Below the pieces are notes generated by a model. The model was not told the origin of the DNA. It was given only the letters and a program-made list of their open reading frames with translations, and made no database searches. Positions 30,875 to 40,198 of a stretch of 64,000 bases of DNA are shown here, in pieces. Each line of letters begins with the position of its first letter. Positions within the stretch are counted from its first letter, which is position 1. A program made the position numbers and the translations under genes. The stretch covers positions 394,603 to 458,602 of the forward strand of contig CAVXTC010000016.1 of the NCBI GenBank assembly GCA_963764525.1, written 5' to 3'. The DNA comes from DATDIC01 sp963764525 (GTDB lineage: Bacteria > Pseudomonadota > Alphaproteobacteria > Acetobacterales > Acetobacteraceae).

Positions 30875-31965
30875 TTCGCTGTCCGGTTTCGCGGGTATCG
30901 ACGCTCGCGGTGGTCGAGAGCCCGGGGCGCAGCAGCCGAGCACCGGGCCGTCGGCATCCAGCTGATGCGCACCGGCACGCGCTGGACGATCTTGGTGAAG
31001 TTGCCGGTGGCGTTCTCCGCCGGGATCACGCTGAAGATCGCGCCGGTCGCCGGGGCCAGGCTGGCACATGGCCGTGGAAAACATGTCCGCCCAGCACGTC
31101 GGCGACGATCGTCGCCGGCTGGCCGGGCGTCATGCGGGCCAAGATCGTCTTCCTTGAAATTGGCGTCCACCCACAGCCCGTGCACCGGCACCATCGACAG
31201 CAGATAGGTGCCGCCCGACACGTAGGTCCCGACCTGGGCGGAGCGGTTGCCGATAATACCATCTATCGGCGAGCGTATTCGGTGTAACCGAGATTGAGCT
31301 CCGCGGTCGCGGCGGTCCGCGGCGGCATGCGCGACCGCCGCGCGGGCCTCGGCGATCTCGGTTCCAAGCACGACAAGCTGCTGCTTCGCGGCATCGATGC
31401 CCGGCCTGGACGATAGCACGCGGCCTGCGCCTGCTGGTCGGCGGCGAGCGCGCTTCTGCGCTCCTGCACCGACCCGGCGCTGGTGCGCCAGGCTGCGTAG
31501 CGCGACGCATCCTGGCTGAGAACACCGCCCTGGCCGTCTTCGCCGCCAGGTCAGCCAGGGCCTGGCGGATGATGGCCCGCTGCAATTCGCTGCGCGCGGC
31601 GAGGTTGCCAAGCGCCGCCTCGCGCTGCCCGACGACCGCGATCTGCGCGATCGAGTGCCGCCCGCGCGTCACGATCGTCCAGGCGGATCAGAGGCTGGCC
31701 CGCGCGCGCCCTCTCATTGTCGGTCACCAGGATTTGCGACACGAAGCCGGCGATATGCGGCGAGATCGGCGGTAACGTTGCCACCGACATAAGCATCATC
31801 GGTGCTGGCGAGGAAGCGTCCCTACGGTCCACCAGCCATACCCGTACCACCGGCGCCCAGCGCCGGCAAGCGCCAGCCCCGCCACGACAGCCGCTTGCGC
31901 GACCGGGCCGGCCGGTGAATGGCCGGGGGCGCGAGAACGTCGCGGGCGATCGCCTGGCCGCTCAT
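30871..31965 (-). CDS. HlyD/EmrA-type membrane fusion protein (frameshifts)
   Basis: The periplasmic adaptor of the efflux pump. The start MSGQAIARD overlaps the end of the HxlR gene. An N-terminal membrane segment, DAYVxxN-like ISPHIAGFVSQILVTDN (biotinyl-lipoyl domain), a coiled-coil region of Ala/Arg, the second half-lipoyl YTEYARRSPIDGIIGNR with GTYVSGGTYLLSMVP, and the C-terminal FSVIPAENATGNFTKIVQRV are all recognisable across several frames. The length of about 364 residues is normal. Confidence 0.8.
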
Positions 31966-32452
31966 GGCGCGGTGCCCGACGACCGTTGCGTTGCCGGGTG
32001 CGCGCATCGGCCGCCGGACCGGGCGCCGACCGGAAGTCCGGCTCGGCCAGCTTGCGGCCGGTGGCCCGATCGACCAGCACCGGGTCGGCCACCGCCCCCG
32101 TCTTGCTGTCGATCACCACGACGCTGGCGCCCTCCGGCGCGAAATGCCGGTTGCCCCAGGCGAGCAGCGCCCACAGCACCGGGCGGAAGTCACGGCCACG
32201 CTCGGTCAGCACATATTCGTCGCGCGGCGGCCGTTCGCTATAGCGGCGCCGTTCCAGCAGACCGGACTCGACCAGCGCGTTCAGCCGGCGCGCCAGCATG
32301 TTGGGAGCGATATCCAGGCTTTTCTGGAACTGATCGAAGCGGGTCAGCCCGTGGAAGGCGTCGCGCAGGATCAGGATGCTCCACCATTCGCCGACGCGCT
32401 CCAGGCTGCGGGCGATGGGGCATTGCATGTTGCCGAAGCTCTTGCGCTGCAT
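31962..32452 (-). CDS. HxlR-family winged-helix transcriptional regulator
   Basis: The N-terminal 110 residues are a clear HxlR domain: CPIARSLERVGEWWSILILR, FDQFQKSLDIAPNMLARRL, then the wing LLERRRYSERPPRDEYVLTE. It probably controls the hlyD-MFS pump genes immediately downstream. The end is uncertain: the frame is open to 31796, but a single-base shift near 31990 would give a TGA overlapping the hlyD ATG, as expected for an operon. Two direct repeats lie just upstream of its start. Confidence 0.85.
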
Positions 32453-32465
32453 GACTGGGACCGCT

Positions 32466-32516
32466 GGTTGCTATCAAGATGCAAGCCATATAGGGCGGTG
32501 GCTATCATGATGCAAG
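32466..32516. promoter_or_regulatory. Direct repeats, candidate HxlR operator
   Basis: GGTTGCTATCAAGATGCAAG (32466-32485) and GGTGGCTATCATGATGCAAG (32497-32516) are nearly identical and spaced 31 bases start to start, about three helical turns. They lie in the only intergenic space between hxlR and the divergent peptide-binding protein gene. Autoregulation is plausible and unproven. Confidence 0.5.
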
Positions 32517-32596
32517 TGCTGCTGCGGGATGGCCGCTTCCCGCCGCCGCGAGGGCCCGCTATAGCTGCGGCAAGCAATTTTTCTGGGGAGACCACA

Positions 32597-34192
32597 ATGC
32601 TGACCCGTCGGTCCCTGCTCGTTTCCGGCGCCGCCCTCGGCACCGCGACGGGCCTTCGCGCTCCTGCGTTTGCTGCCACCCCGCCAGGGATCGTGGTGAT
32701 GGCCAAGCAGATCGACGACATCATCAGCTTCGATCCGGGCGAGGCGTATGAGTTCACGGACAACGAGGTGGACGGCAACTGCTACCGCAAGCTGGTCGGC
32801 CCCGACCCCAACCAGGGCACGCGCATCGCCGGCGATTTGGCCGAGAAATGGGAGATCAGCGAGGATGGGACGAACTTCACCTTCCACATGCGCAAGGACG
32901 CCCGCTTCGAATCCGGCAAGCCGGTCACCGCGGCCGACGCGGAGTATTCGCTGCGCCGCGTGGTGATGATGAACAAGACGCCCGGTTTCATCATCACCCA
33001 GTTCGGTTTCACCAAGGACAACGTCGAGAAGCTGATCCGCGCCACCGACGAGCAGACGCTGGTGATGCAGCTTCCCGCCCCGCAGGCGCCGAGCTTCGTG
33101 CTGTATTGCCTGTCGGCAAACGTGGGCTGCGTGGTCGAGAAGGCGACTGCCGAGGCGAACGCAACGAACGGCGATTTCGGCAACGGCTGGCTGAAGACGC
33201 ACACCGCCGGCGCCGGCAGTTTCAGGCTGACGTCGTGGCAGGCGTCGGACCATGTGATCGTCGATGCCAACCCGCACGCGACAGTGAAGCCGGGGGTGAA
33301 GCGCATCGTGCTGCAGCACGTGAAGGACCCGGCCGAACAGTTGCTGCTGCTGCAGAAAGGCGGCGTGGATATCGCCCGCGACCTGCAGGCCGACCAGCTC
33401 AAGGCGATCGCCCACAACGCCGGGTTCCACATCGAGTCGGCGGGGCAGGGAACCTCGATGTACATCGCGATGAACCAGGCGAACGCCGAGCTGGCCAAGC
33501 CGGAAGTGCGGCAGGCGATCAAATGGGCGATCAACTACGATGCGATCGCCAAGAACATCACGCCGATGACCTGGACGGTGCAGCAATCCTTCCTGCCGCG
33601 CGGGCTTCCCGGAGCGCTGTCGGAACAGCCGTTCACCCAGGATTTCGGCAAGGCGAAGACGCTGCTGGCACAGGCCGGGCTGGCGAACGGGTTCAACGTG
33701 ACGATGGATTACATCTCCGCCGCGCCGTACGACCAGATCGCGCAGGCGGTGCAGGCCGATCTGGGGAAGATCGGCATCAAGGTGCAGCTTCTGCCCGGCG
33801 AGCAGAAGCAGGTGATCACCAAGACGCGGGCGCGCACGCACCAGCTTGCGATGCTGGTGTGGGGGACCGACTATTTCGATCCCAACTCCAACGCGCAGGC
33901 GTTCTGCGCCAATCCGGACGATTCCGACACCAGCAAGCTGAAGATCCTGGCATGGCGCAGCCATTTCCAGAACAAACAACTGACCGGCGAGGTGGAGGAC
34001 GCGGCCAAGGAGGTGAACGCCGACAAGCGCATCGCGCTGTACAAGACAATGCAGGAGCAGTTCTGGGACGTGGCGCCGTTCGCCATGATGCTGCAAAAGG
34101 ATGAGGTGGCGACGATGCGAAAGGCGATCACCGGACTGCGCCTCGGGCCGATGCCGGACTACACGAAGTATGCGGCGATCCGGAAGGCTTGA
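32597..34192 (+). CDS. Peptide/nickel-type ABC transporter substrate-binding protein (SBP family 5)
   Basis: An intact 531-residue DppA/OppA-type periplasmic protein. GGGGAG at 32585-32590 precedes ATG 32597. The Tat-like signal TRRSLLVSGAALGTATGLR ends near PAFAA. The family core is evident: GDLAEKWEISEDGTNFTFHMRKDARFESGKPVTAAD near residues 75-115 and LAKPEVRQAIKWAINYDAI near 300. It is the first gene of the oligopeptide-type operon continuing at 34911. A hairpin and a toxin-antitoxin-like pair separate it from the permeases. Confidence 0.93.
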   Translation: MLTRRSLLVSGAALGTATGLRAPAFAATPPGIVVMAKQIDDIISFDPGEAYEFTDNEVDGNCYRKLVGPDPNQGTRIAGDLAEKWEISEDGTNFTFHMRKDARFESGKPVTAADAEYSLRRVVMMNKTPGFIITQFGFTKDNVEKLIRATDEQTLVMQLPAPQAPSFVLYCLSANVGCVVEKATAEANATNGDFGNGWLKTHTAGAGSFRLTSWQASDHVIVDANPHATVKPGVKRIVLQHVKDPAEQLLLLQKGGVDIARDLQADQLKAIAHNAGFHIESAGQGTSMYIAMNQANAELAKPEVRQAIKWAINYDAIAKNITPMTWTVQQSFLPRGLPGALSEQPFTQDFGKAKTLLAQAGLANGFNVTMDYISAAPYDQIAQAVQADLGKIGIKVQLLPGEQKQVITKTRARTHQLAMLVWGTDYFDPNSNAQAFCANPDDSDTSKLKILAWRSHFQNKQLTGEVEDAAKEVNADKRIALYKTMQEQFWDVAPFAMMLQKDEVATMRKAITGLRLGPMPDYTKYAAIRKA

Positions 34193-34204
34193 GGTTCGCA
34201 GTGC

Positions 34205-34237
34205 AGCAACCCCTTCCCGCTGGGAAGGGGAGGTTGC
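34205..34237. terminator. Hairpin after the peptide-binding protein gene
   Basis: CCCCTTCCC (34210-34218) pairs with GGGAAGGGG (34222-34230), extended by GCAAC/GTTGC with one unpaired base. It could limit read-through or stabilise the abundant binding-protein transcript. It also belongs to the CCCC/GGGG hairpin type seen elsewhere in the window. Confidence 0.5.
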
Positions 34238-34251
34238 GAGCAGGGGGCTGC

Positions 34252-34476
34252 ATGAACCAGATTCGCACCCGAATCGTGGTGGGCGACGATCATCGCATCA
34301 CTGGCATCGTGCCTGATGAGGTGCCGCCCGGCGAACATGAGGCGGTCATAACCATCGCGCAGGAGCCGACGCACGAAGACGCTTCACGTCTGGCCGACAT
34401 GCCGGTCCACGATACGCCCTGGGATGGCAGCATTTCGCTCCACCGCGAGAATATGTACGGCGACGATGGCCGTTGA
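34252..34476 (+). CDS. Antitoxin-like small protein of a VapBC-type pair
   Basis: A 74-residue protein beginning MNQIRTRIVVGDDHRITG, with a central VPPGEHEAVITI. This is the short hydrophilic pattern of VapB-like partners encoded immediately before PIN toxins. Its TGA lies inside the first codons of the PIN gene (ATG 34466), an overlap typical of toxin-antitoxin operons. A DNA-binding fold is not obvious. Confidence 0.6.
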   Translation: MNQIRTRIVVGDDHRITGIVPDEVPPGEHEAVITIAQEPTHEDASRLADMPVHDTPWDGSISLHRENMYGDDGR

Positions 34477-34914
34477 ATCGGTCTTTCTTGATACCAACGT
34501 GCTTGTCTACGTGAGCCGACCGGTTTCGCCTGAGCACCTGAGGGCACAGACCTGTATTCGGTCAGGCTCGAAACGGAAGGGCGCACGCTCTGGATCAGTC
34601 GTTAGGTAATGCGGGAATATCTTGCGGTTGTCACCCGACCCCAGGCAACCTCCGCGCCGCTGTCCATGCCGATTGCGATTGCCGATATCCGGCGGTTTCG
34701 TTCTTCGTTTCAAATCGCCGAGGACGGCCGAGCCGTGCTCCACCAATTGTTGCACCTTCTCGAAGTTTATCCGGGCGCCGGAAAGCAGGTGCATGACGCC
34801 AATATTGTCGCTACCATGCTTGAGCACGGGTTGCCCCGGCTGCTGACCTTCAACACCGCCGATTTCCGCCGCGTCGCCGGCCTGATCGAGCTGGAACCGC
34901 TGCCGGCGCCATGA
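34466..34914 (+). pseudogene. PIN-domain toxin (VapC-like), frameshift plus nonsense codon
   Basis: The N-terminus AVESVFLDTNVLVYVS carries the first PIN Asp. A frameshift near 34555 leads into LYSVRLETEGRTLWISR. An in-frame TAG at 34603-34605 stands where relatives have Gln, followed by VMREYLAVVTRP (catalytic Glu), then HDANIVATML and LLTFNTADF (remaining acids). With two independent lesions the RNase toxin is probably inactive, although a single read error and one mutation cannot be excluded. Its stop overlaps the start of the permease gene. Confidence 0.7.
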
Positions 34915-35933
34915 TCCCGCTCTCCGCTCGTCTGCGCCGCATCTCCGGCACTTTCGCCAGCGTGCCGGTGACGCTGTTCGGGCTGATCCTGGTCACTTTC
35001 CTGATCGGCCGCGTGATGCCGATCGACCCGGTGATCGCCATCGTCGGCGACCACGCACCGCCCGACGTGATGGCGCGGGTGCGCCTGGAACTCGGCCTCG
35101 ACCGGCCGCTGATCGTGCAGTTCGGCATCTACCTGATGCGGCTGCTGCACGGCAATCTCGGCACCAGCGTGATGACCACGCATCCGGTCACCCAGGACAT
35201 CGCCACCTATTTCCCGGCGACGTTCGAGCTGGCGACTGCGGCGATCATCCTGGCGATCGTCATCGGCATCCCGCTGGGCGTGATCGCCGCCGCGCGGCAG
35301 GGCTCGCGGTTCGATCACGTGGTGCGCGTGGTCAGCCTGGCCGGGCAATCCATCCCGGTGTTCGTGCTGGCGCTGATCTTCCTGCTGGTCTTCTACGTGA
35401 AGCTCGGCATCGCGCCGGGCACCGGGCAGATCGACGTGCTGTATGACGGGACGGTCGATCGCATCACCGGCATGCTGGTGATCGATGCGGTGATCGAGGG
35501 CCAGTGGGACGTGTTCTGGAACGCGCTCGCGCACCTCGCGATGCCGGCGATCATCCTGGCCTATTTCAGCCTGGCCTACATCACCCGCATGACGCGCGCC
35601 TTCATGCTGGACGCGCTGGCCGGCGAATACATCGTCACCGCGCGGGCCAAGGGCCTGTCGGGCACCCGCATCCTGTGGCGGCACGCGTTCGGCAACATCG
35701 CCGTGCCGCTGGTGACGGTGATCGCGCTGGCCTATGCTGGCCTGCTGGAAGGCGCGGTGCTGACGGAGACGGTATTCTCCTGGCCGGGACTGGGGCTTTA
35801 CCTGACCGTGTCGCTGCTGAACGCCGACATGAATGCGGTGCTGGGCGCCACGCTGGTCATCGGTTTCGTGTATGTCGTGCTGAATCTGCTGGCCGATATC
35901 GCCTATCGCATGCTGGATCCGAGGGTACGATGA
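34911..35933 (+). CDS. Oligopeptide/dipeptide ABC transporter permease, DppB type
   Basis: An intact 340-residue inner-membrane permease. The first helix is VPVTLFGLILVTFLIGRVM; LGLDRPLIVQFGIYL is the periplasmic loop typical of DppB. The EAA loop reads YIVTARAKGLSGTRILWRHAF, followed by TETVFSWPGLGLYL. It starts at ATG 34911 inside the end of the PIN remnant and overlaps the next permease (ATGATGA). Confidence 0.93.
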   Translation: MIPLSARLRRISGTFASVPVTLFGLILVTFLIGRVMPIDPVIAIVGDHAPPDVMARVRLELGLDRPLIVQFGIYLMRLLHGNLGTSVMTTHPVTQDIATYFPATFELATAAIILAIVIGIPLGVIAAARQGSRFDHVVRVVSLAGQSIPVFVLALIFLLVFYVKLGIAPGTGQIDVLYDGTVDRITGMLVIDAVIEGQWDVFWNALAHLAMPAIILAYFSLAYITRMTRAFMLDALAGEYIVTARAKGLSGTRILWRHAFGNIAVPLVTVIALAYAGLLEGAVLTETVFSWPGLGLYLTVSLLNADMNAVLGATLVIGFVYVVLNLLADIAYRMLDPRVR

Positions 35934-36839
35934 TGAGCGAACACGACCCCCCTGCGTGCCTGGCTGCTGACGGACACGCCGGCTTCTCGCCGGCAGGCGG
36001 CGTGGGGGCGCAGTTATCGGGGCTGGCTGCTGTTCCGGCGCAACACGCTGGCGATGATCGGGCTGGTGACGGCGGTGGTGCTGGTGGTTGCCTCGCTCGC
36101 GGCGCCGCTGATCACGCCCTATAGCCCCGACGCGCAGGAACTGGCGAACCGGCTGGCGCCGCCGTCCGCGGCACACTGGTTCGGCACCGACGAGCTGGGG
36201 CGCGACCTTTACACCCGGGTCATCTACGGCGGGCGGATCACGCTGGGCATGGTGGTCGCGGTGGTGGCGCTGGTGGCGCCGGTTGGGCTGCTGGTAGGTA
36301 GTTTCGCCGGATACCTGGGTGGGTTTGTCGATAAGGCGCTGATGCGCGTCACCGACGTGTTCCTCGCTTTCCCCCGCCTGATTCTGGCGCTGGCGTTCGT
36401 CGCCGCTCTGAAACCCGGCATCACCTCAGCGGTGTTCGCCATCGCGCTGACGTCGTGGCCGGCTTACGCACGGCTGGCGCGGGCGGATACGCTGACCATC
36501 CGCAACACCGACTACATCGCGGCGATGCGGCTGACCGGCGCCGGGTCCGCGCGGATCATCGTGCGCCATGTCATTCCGCTGTGCCTGTCGTCGGTGATCG
36601 TGCGGGTGACGCTGGACATGAGCGGCATCATCCTGACCGCGGCCGGGCTGGGCTTCCTCGGCATGGGGGCGCAGCCGCCGACGCCGGAATGGGGCACCAT
36701 GATCGCCGCCACGCGTGGTTACATCCTGCAGCAATGGTGGGTGCCGACGATCCCGGGTGTCGCCATCCTGATCGCCTCGTTGGCGTTCAACCTGCTGGGC
36801 GATGGCATGCGCGACGTGCTTGATCCGAAGCAGCGCTGA
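35930..36839 (+). CDS. Oligopeptide/dipeptide ABC transporter permease, DppC type (one frameshift near N-terminus)
   Basis: About 302 residues. Tandem ATGs at 35930/35933 overlap the dppB stop. A run of six C near 35950 contains one base too many. Corrected, the N-terminus reads LRAWLLTDTPASRRQAAWG and joins the long frame at LAMIGLVTAVVLVVASLAAP. The conserved FGTDELGRDLYTRVIYGGRI and the EAA loop MRLTGAGSARIIVRHVIP are intact. Its stop overlaps the ATPase start by one base. Confidence 0.9.
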
Positions 36840-37669
36840 TGCTGGTCGAGATCGACAATCTGCGCATCGACTTTGCCACGCCTTCAGGCGTCGAACACGC
36901 GGTGCGTGGCGTTTCGCTGACCTTGGCACAGGAAAAGCTCGGCATCGTCGGCGAGAGCGGTTCGGGCAAGTCGCTGACCGCACGGGCCATCCTGCGGCTG
37001 CTGCCATCGGCCGCGCAGGTCACTGCCGACCGGCTGAGCTTCGATGGCATCGACGTGCTGACCGCGTCGGAGCGCGCGTTGCGCGACATTCGCGGCGGGC
37101 GTGCCGGGCTGATCCTGCAGGACCCGAAATACTCGCTGAACCCGGTGATGCCGATCGGCCAGCAGATCGCGGAAGCCTGGCGGATGCACAAACGCGGCTC
37201 TCGCCGTGTGGCCAGCCAGGCCGCGGTCGATCTGCTGGAGCAGGTGCGCATCCGGGAGCCTGGGCGGGTGGCGCGGCTGTATCCGCACGAGCTGTCGGGC
37301 GGCATGGGCCAGCGCGCCATGATCGCGATGATGCTGGCGCCGGACCCCGAGTTGCTGATCGCTGACGAACCGACCAGCGCGCTGGACGCGACGGTGCAGG
37401 CGGAAATCCTGCGGCTGATCGACGATCTGGTGTCACGCCGCGGCATGGGGCTGATCCTGATCAGCCACGACCTGCCGCTGGTCTCCCACTTCTGCGACCG
37501 GGTGATGGTGATGTACGCCGGGCGCGTGCTGGAGCGATTGCCCGCCGGAGAACTGGCGCGCGCCAGGCACCCCTACACGCGCGGGCTGCTGGAGTGCCTG
37601 CCGTCGCTGGTGCATCCGCGCGCGCGGCTGGCGACCCTGGCGCGCGATCCGGCGTGGCTGACGGCTTGA
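36839..37669 (+). CDS. Oligopeptide ABC transporter ATP-binding protein, OppD/DppD type
   Basis: 276 residues, intact. Walker A is GESGSGKS (about 40), the Q-loop ILQDPKYSLNPV, the signature HELSGGMGQRAMIA, Walker B LLIADEPTSALD and the switch LISHDLPLV. The C-terminal HPYTRGLLECLPS is the usual dipeptide-ATPase ending, but the following oligopeptide-specific Cys-rich extension is absent, so it is slightly short. Its partner ATPase is 1.76 kb away at 39434, separated by genes on the opposite strand. Confidence 0.93.
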   Translation: MLVEIDNLRIDFATPSGVEHAVRGVSLTLAQEKLGIVGESGSGKSLTARAILRLLPSAAQVTADRLSFDGIDVLTASERALRDIRGGRAGLILQDPKYSLNPVMPIGQQIAEAWRMHKRGSRRVASQAAVDLLEQVRIREPGRVARLYPHELSGGMGQRAMIAMMLAPDPELLIADEPTSALDATVQAEILRLIDDLVSRRGMGLILISHDLPLVSHFCDRVMVMYAGRVLERLPAGELARARHPYTRGLLECLPSLVHPRARLATLARDPAWLTA

Positions 37670-37737
37670 AGGCCGCCGAGGAATCATATCAGGCGGAATT
37701 ATCTCAGGCGGCGCAAATCCTGACCGCCGTCAACGCA

Positions 37738-38043
37738 TCAGGCAGCTCGAACGAGGCTGAGCGGGGCGCCTTTACCCCGCACTTCCGCCTCCTCGAACTC
37801 GGCGGCGGCAATCGCGCGGTCGAGAGCAGCGCGCAGCTCCTTGGCCGTCTCCAGCGTCAGCTCGATCCCCGCCCGCGCACCGGGTTCGAGGTCCGTGTTG
37901 ATGAAGTCGAGCGTGATGACGTCGCCCAGCGGCGCATGGCGCGCGTGGTCATAGGCAACCACCGCCTGCGATAGCGGGAACCATTCGTCCCCGCGCTTCG
38001 CCATGCCTTCCGCGCGCGCGATCTCGATGATGGACGTGCACAT
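37738..38043 (-). CDS. DUF6295 family protein
   Basis: 101 residues with an AGGAGG box 8 bases upstream of ATG 38041-38043. It begins MCTSIIEIARAEG and contains WFPLSQAVVAYDHARHAPL and a GARAGIELTLETAKELR helix. This matches the small DUF6295 family of unknown function. It follows the dienelactone hydrolase gene by 11 bases, so the two are cotranscribed. Confidence 0.75.
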   Translation of the reverse strand: MCTSIIEIARAEGMAKRGDEWFPLSQAVVAYDHARHAPLGDVITLDFINTDLEPGARAGIELTLETAKELRAALDRAIAAAEFEEAEVRGKGAPLSLVRAA

Positions 38044-38054
38044 GTCCGAACCTC

Positions 38055-38812
38055 CTACTTCGCCAGATGCTTGCCGAAGAAGGCGAATACCTTGCTCCAG
38101 CCATCCATCGCCTGCTCGGGCCGATACAGCGGCCGGTGCCAATAGAAGAAGCCGTGGCCGGCGCCATCGTAGCGGTGGAACTCGTACGTCTTGCCGTGCT
38201 TCTTGAGCTCGGCCTCGTGCTGGTTCACCTGCTCCGGGCTCGGTGCGCGATCGTCGTTGCCGAACAGGCCGAGCAGCGGGCAACAGAGGTCCTTCGTCAT
38301 GTCGATCGGCGCGACGGGCGTCTTGGCATTGAGCTCCTCCTTGCCCATCACCACGCGGCCGCCCCATAGCTCGGCGCAGGCATCGACGTCCTTCCGCTGG
38401 CAGGCATAGATGAAGGCGTGCCGGCCGCCCGAGCAGGAGCCGAACAGACCGACCTTGCCGTTGTGATCGGGCTGCGCGCGCATCCACTTCACGGCGGCTT
38501 CGGTATCGCCGACCATCTGGGAATCGGCAATGCCGCCCTCGGCGCGCACCTTGGCGGCGACGTCGTCAGGGTTGCTGTCGCTGCCCCGCCCTCGCGCTCG
38601 TAGAGATTGGCGCAGATCGCGAGATAGCCGTGATGCGCGAACCGACGCGTCGTCTCGATGTAGAGCTCGCTCCAGCCCGGGAGATGGTGGATCAGCACGA
38701 CGCCCGGAAACGGGCCAGGACCAGACGGCTTGGCCACGTAAGCCGTTATCGGCGTTCCCTTGTCGCCTTTGATGGTCACGTTCTCGCAGTTCATGCCTCG
38801 GTAGAATGACAT
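38055..38812 (-). CDS. Dienelactone hydrolase family protein (one frameshift)
   Basis: About 253 residues when repaired. GGAGGAAG precedes ATG 38812 (MSFYRGMNCENV). It has a VVLIHHLPGW strand, the nucleophile Cys in FGSCSGGRH, Asp in GNDDRAP and His in GAGHGFF. Cysteine rather than serine marks it as a DLH-type hydrolase acting on lactones or related esters. The frame slips near 38587, after YEREGG. It lies antisense between the two ATPase genes of the peptide transporter. Confidence 0.85.
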
Positions 38813-39433
38813 CGATCTTCCTCCATGGGCCTGGATCCTGGGCCATCGTCGAACCATCGGAGCGCCGCACTGTCATCGACAAGCGGGATGCACTCGCTTT
38901 GCGGCCCGAGGGCGTCGTGCGCCAGTATTCGACGATCGCACACCGGGCGCAACACGAGGCAGGTGTCGGGCCCCATCCACAACTCGCAAGGTGGTCGTTA
39001 CCGGACGAATACGGCCGAAAGCCACATCAACTCGCTCAATGGCGTGGCTCGCAACAGGGCAGACGCGGTGGATCATGTCGCGGGCTCGGTCGGCGAATGG
39101 GATGTTCGCTTTGAAGGCGCTGCGCCACCTGACTGAGCCGCAACCGCGGGCGGCCAACAGCGGTAACTGGCCGGGAGCGACAGATCGGCGTGTTCATGCG
39201 GCTGCTCAGGCCTGGACGCGGGTGGTGTGCGTGTCACGTGGGTACCGATACGTCGATCGGCGGCCGGATGCCGTAAGTGGACCTTTGCGCCGACACCTGG
39301 GATTGTGCGAAACTTGTGGCCGTCCTTGGCGAGGCTAATCGTTGCGACATCAGTTGAAGATTGATGGGTCCCGCCGGGTAACTCGAGCGCTCCTCCATGG
39401 TGGCTGCCGTGGCGGCGAACCCGCCTGCGCCGC
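38813..39433. other. 620-bp region without a recognisable gene
   Basis: Only short frames are found on both strands, none with a domain I can defend. A frame near 39000-39120 faintly recalls an IS256-type transposase end, but the match is too weak to call. The promoter for the divergent dienelactone hydrolase should lie near 38815-38880. Confidence 0.4.
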
Positions 39434-40195
39434 ATGATCGACGTCGAAGACCTCCGCGTCCGGTTCGGCGAGGTGGAAGCAGTGAAGGGGGTGTCGTTCG
39501 CGGTGCCGCGCGGCGAGAGCTTCGGCATCGTGGGCGAGAGCGGGTCGGGCAAATCCACCGTGCTGCGTGCATTGTCCGGGCTCAATCCGCACTGGACCGG
39601 ACGGCTGGCGCTGGACGGAACCGCGCTGGGGCCGAAGCGCGGGAAGCCGTTCTTCCGCCGCGTGCAGATGGTGTTCCAGGATCCTTACGGCTCGTTGCAT
39701 CCGCGTCAGACCGCCGACCGTGCGTTGTCGGAGCCGTTGCTGGTACACCGCATCGGCGAGATCGAATCCCGCATCCTGCGGGCGCTCGCGGAAGTTGCGC
39801 TGCCTAAATCGGTCCGCTTCCGCTACCCGCACCAGCTCTCCGGCGGGCAGCGCCAGCGGCTGGCCATCGCGCGGGCGCTGATGGCGGAACCCGAGGTGCT
39901 GCTGCTGGATGAACCGACTAGCGCGCTAGACGTGTCAATTCAGGCCGAAGTGCTCAATCTGCTGGCCGACCTGCAACGGCGGCGCGGTCTGACATATGTG
40001 CTGGTGTCGCACAATCTGGCGGTGGTGGCGCATTTGTGTCCTATCGTCGGCGTCATGCAGGCCGGCGAGATGGTGGAGCAGATCAGCACCGCCGATCTGC
40101 GCGCCGGCCGCACCCGCCATCCGCACACCGCTGAACTGCGCGCGCTGAGCGTGGAACTGGAGGATCCGGAGGAGGCGCTGGGCCGGGTAGGATAA
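39434..40195 (+). CDS. Oligopeptide ABC transporter ATP-binding protein, OppF/DppF type
   Basis: 253 residues, intact. VKGVSFAVPRGESFGIVGE leads into Walker A GESGSGKST. The Q-loop is MVFQDPYGSLHPRQT, the signature HQLSGGQRQRLAIARAL, Walker B LLLDEPTSALDVS and the switch LVSHNLAVV. It is the expected second ATPase of the DppBCD system at 34.9-37.7 kb, but it stands alone after the antisense insert. It ends 3 bases before the convergent glnD stop. Confidence 0.92.
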   Translation: MIDVEDLRVRFGEVEAVKGVSFAVPRGESFGIVGESGSGKSTVLRALSGLNPHWTGRLALDGTALGPKRGKPFFRRVQMVFQDPYGSLHPRQTADRALSEPLLVHRIGEIESRILRALAEVALPKSVRFRYPHQLSGGQRQRLAIARALMAEPEVLLLDEPTSALDVSIQAEVLNLLADLQRRRGLTYVLVSHNLAVVAHLCPIVGVMQAGEMVEQISTADLRAGRTRHPHTAELRALSVELEDPEEALGRVG

Positions 40196-40198
40196 ACT

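Noticed and set aside
38990..39140. Frame with TNTAESHINSLNG resembling an IS256-type transposase end
   Set aside because: Only a few residues match and no upstream DDE motif exists. Not supportable without a search.
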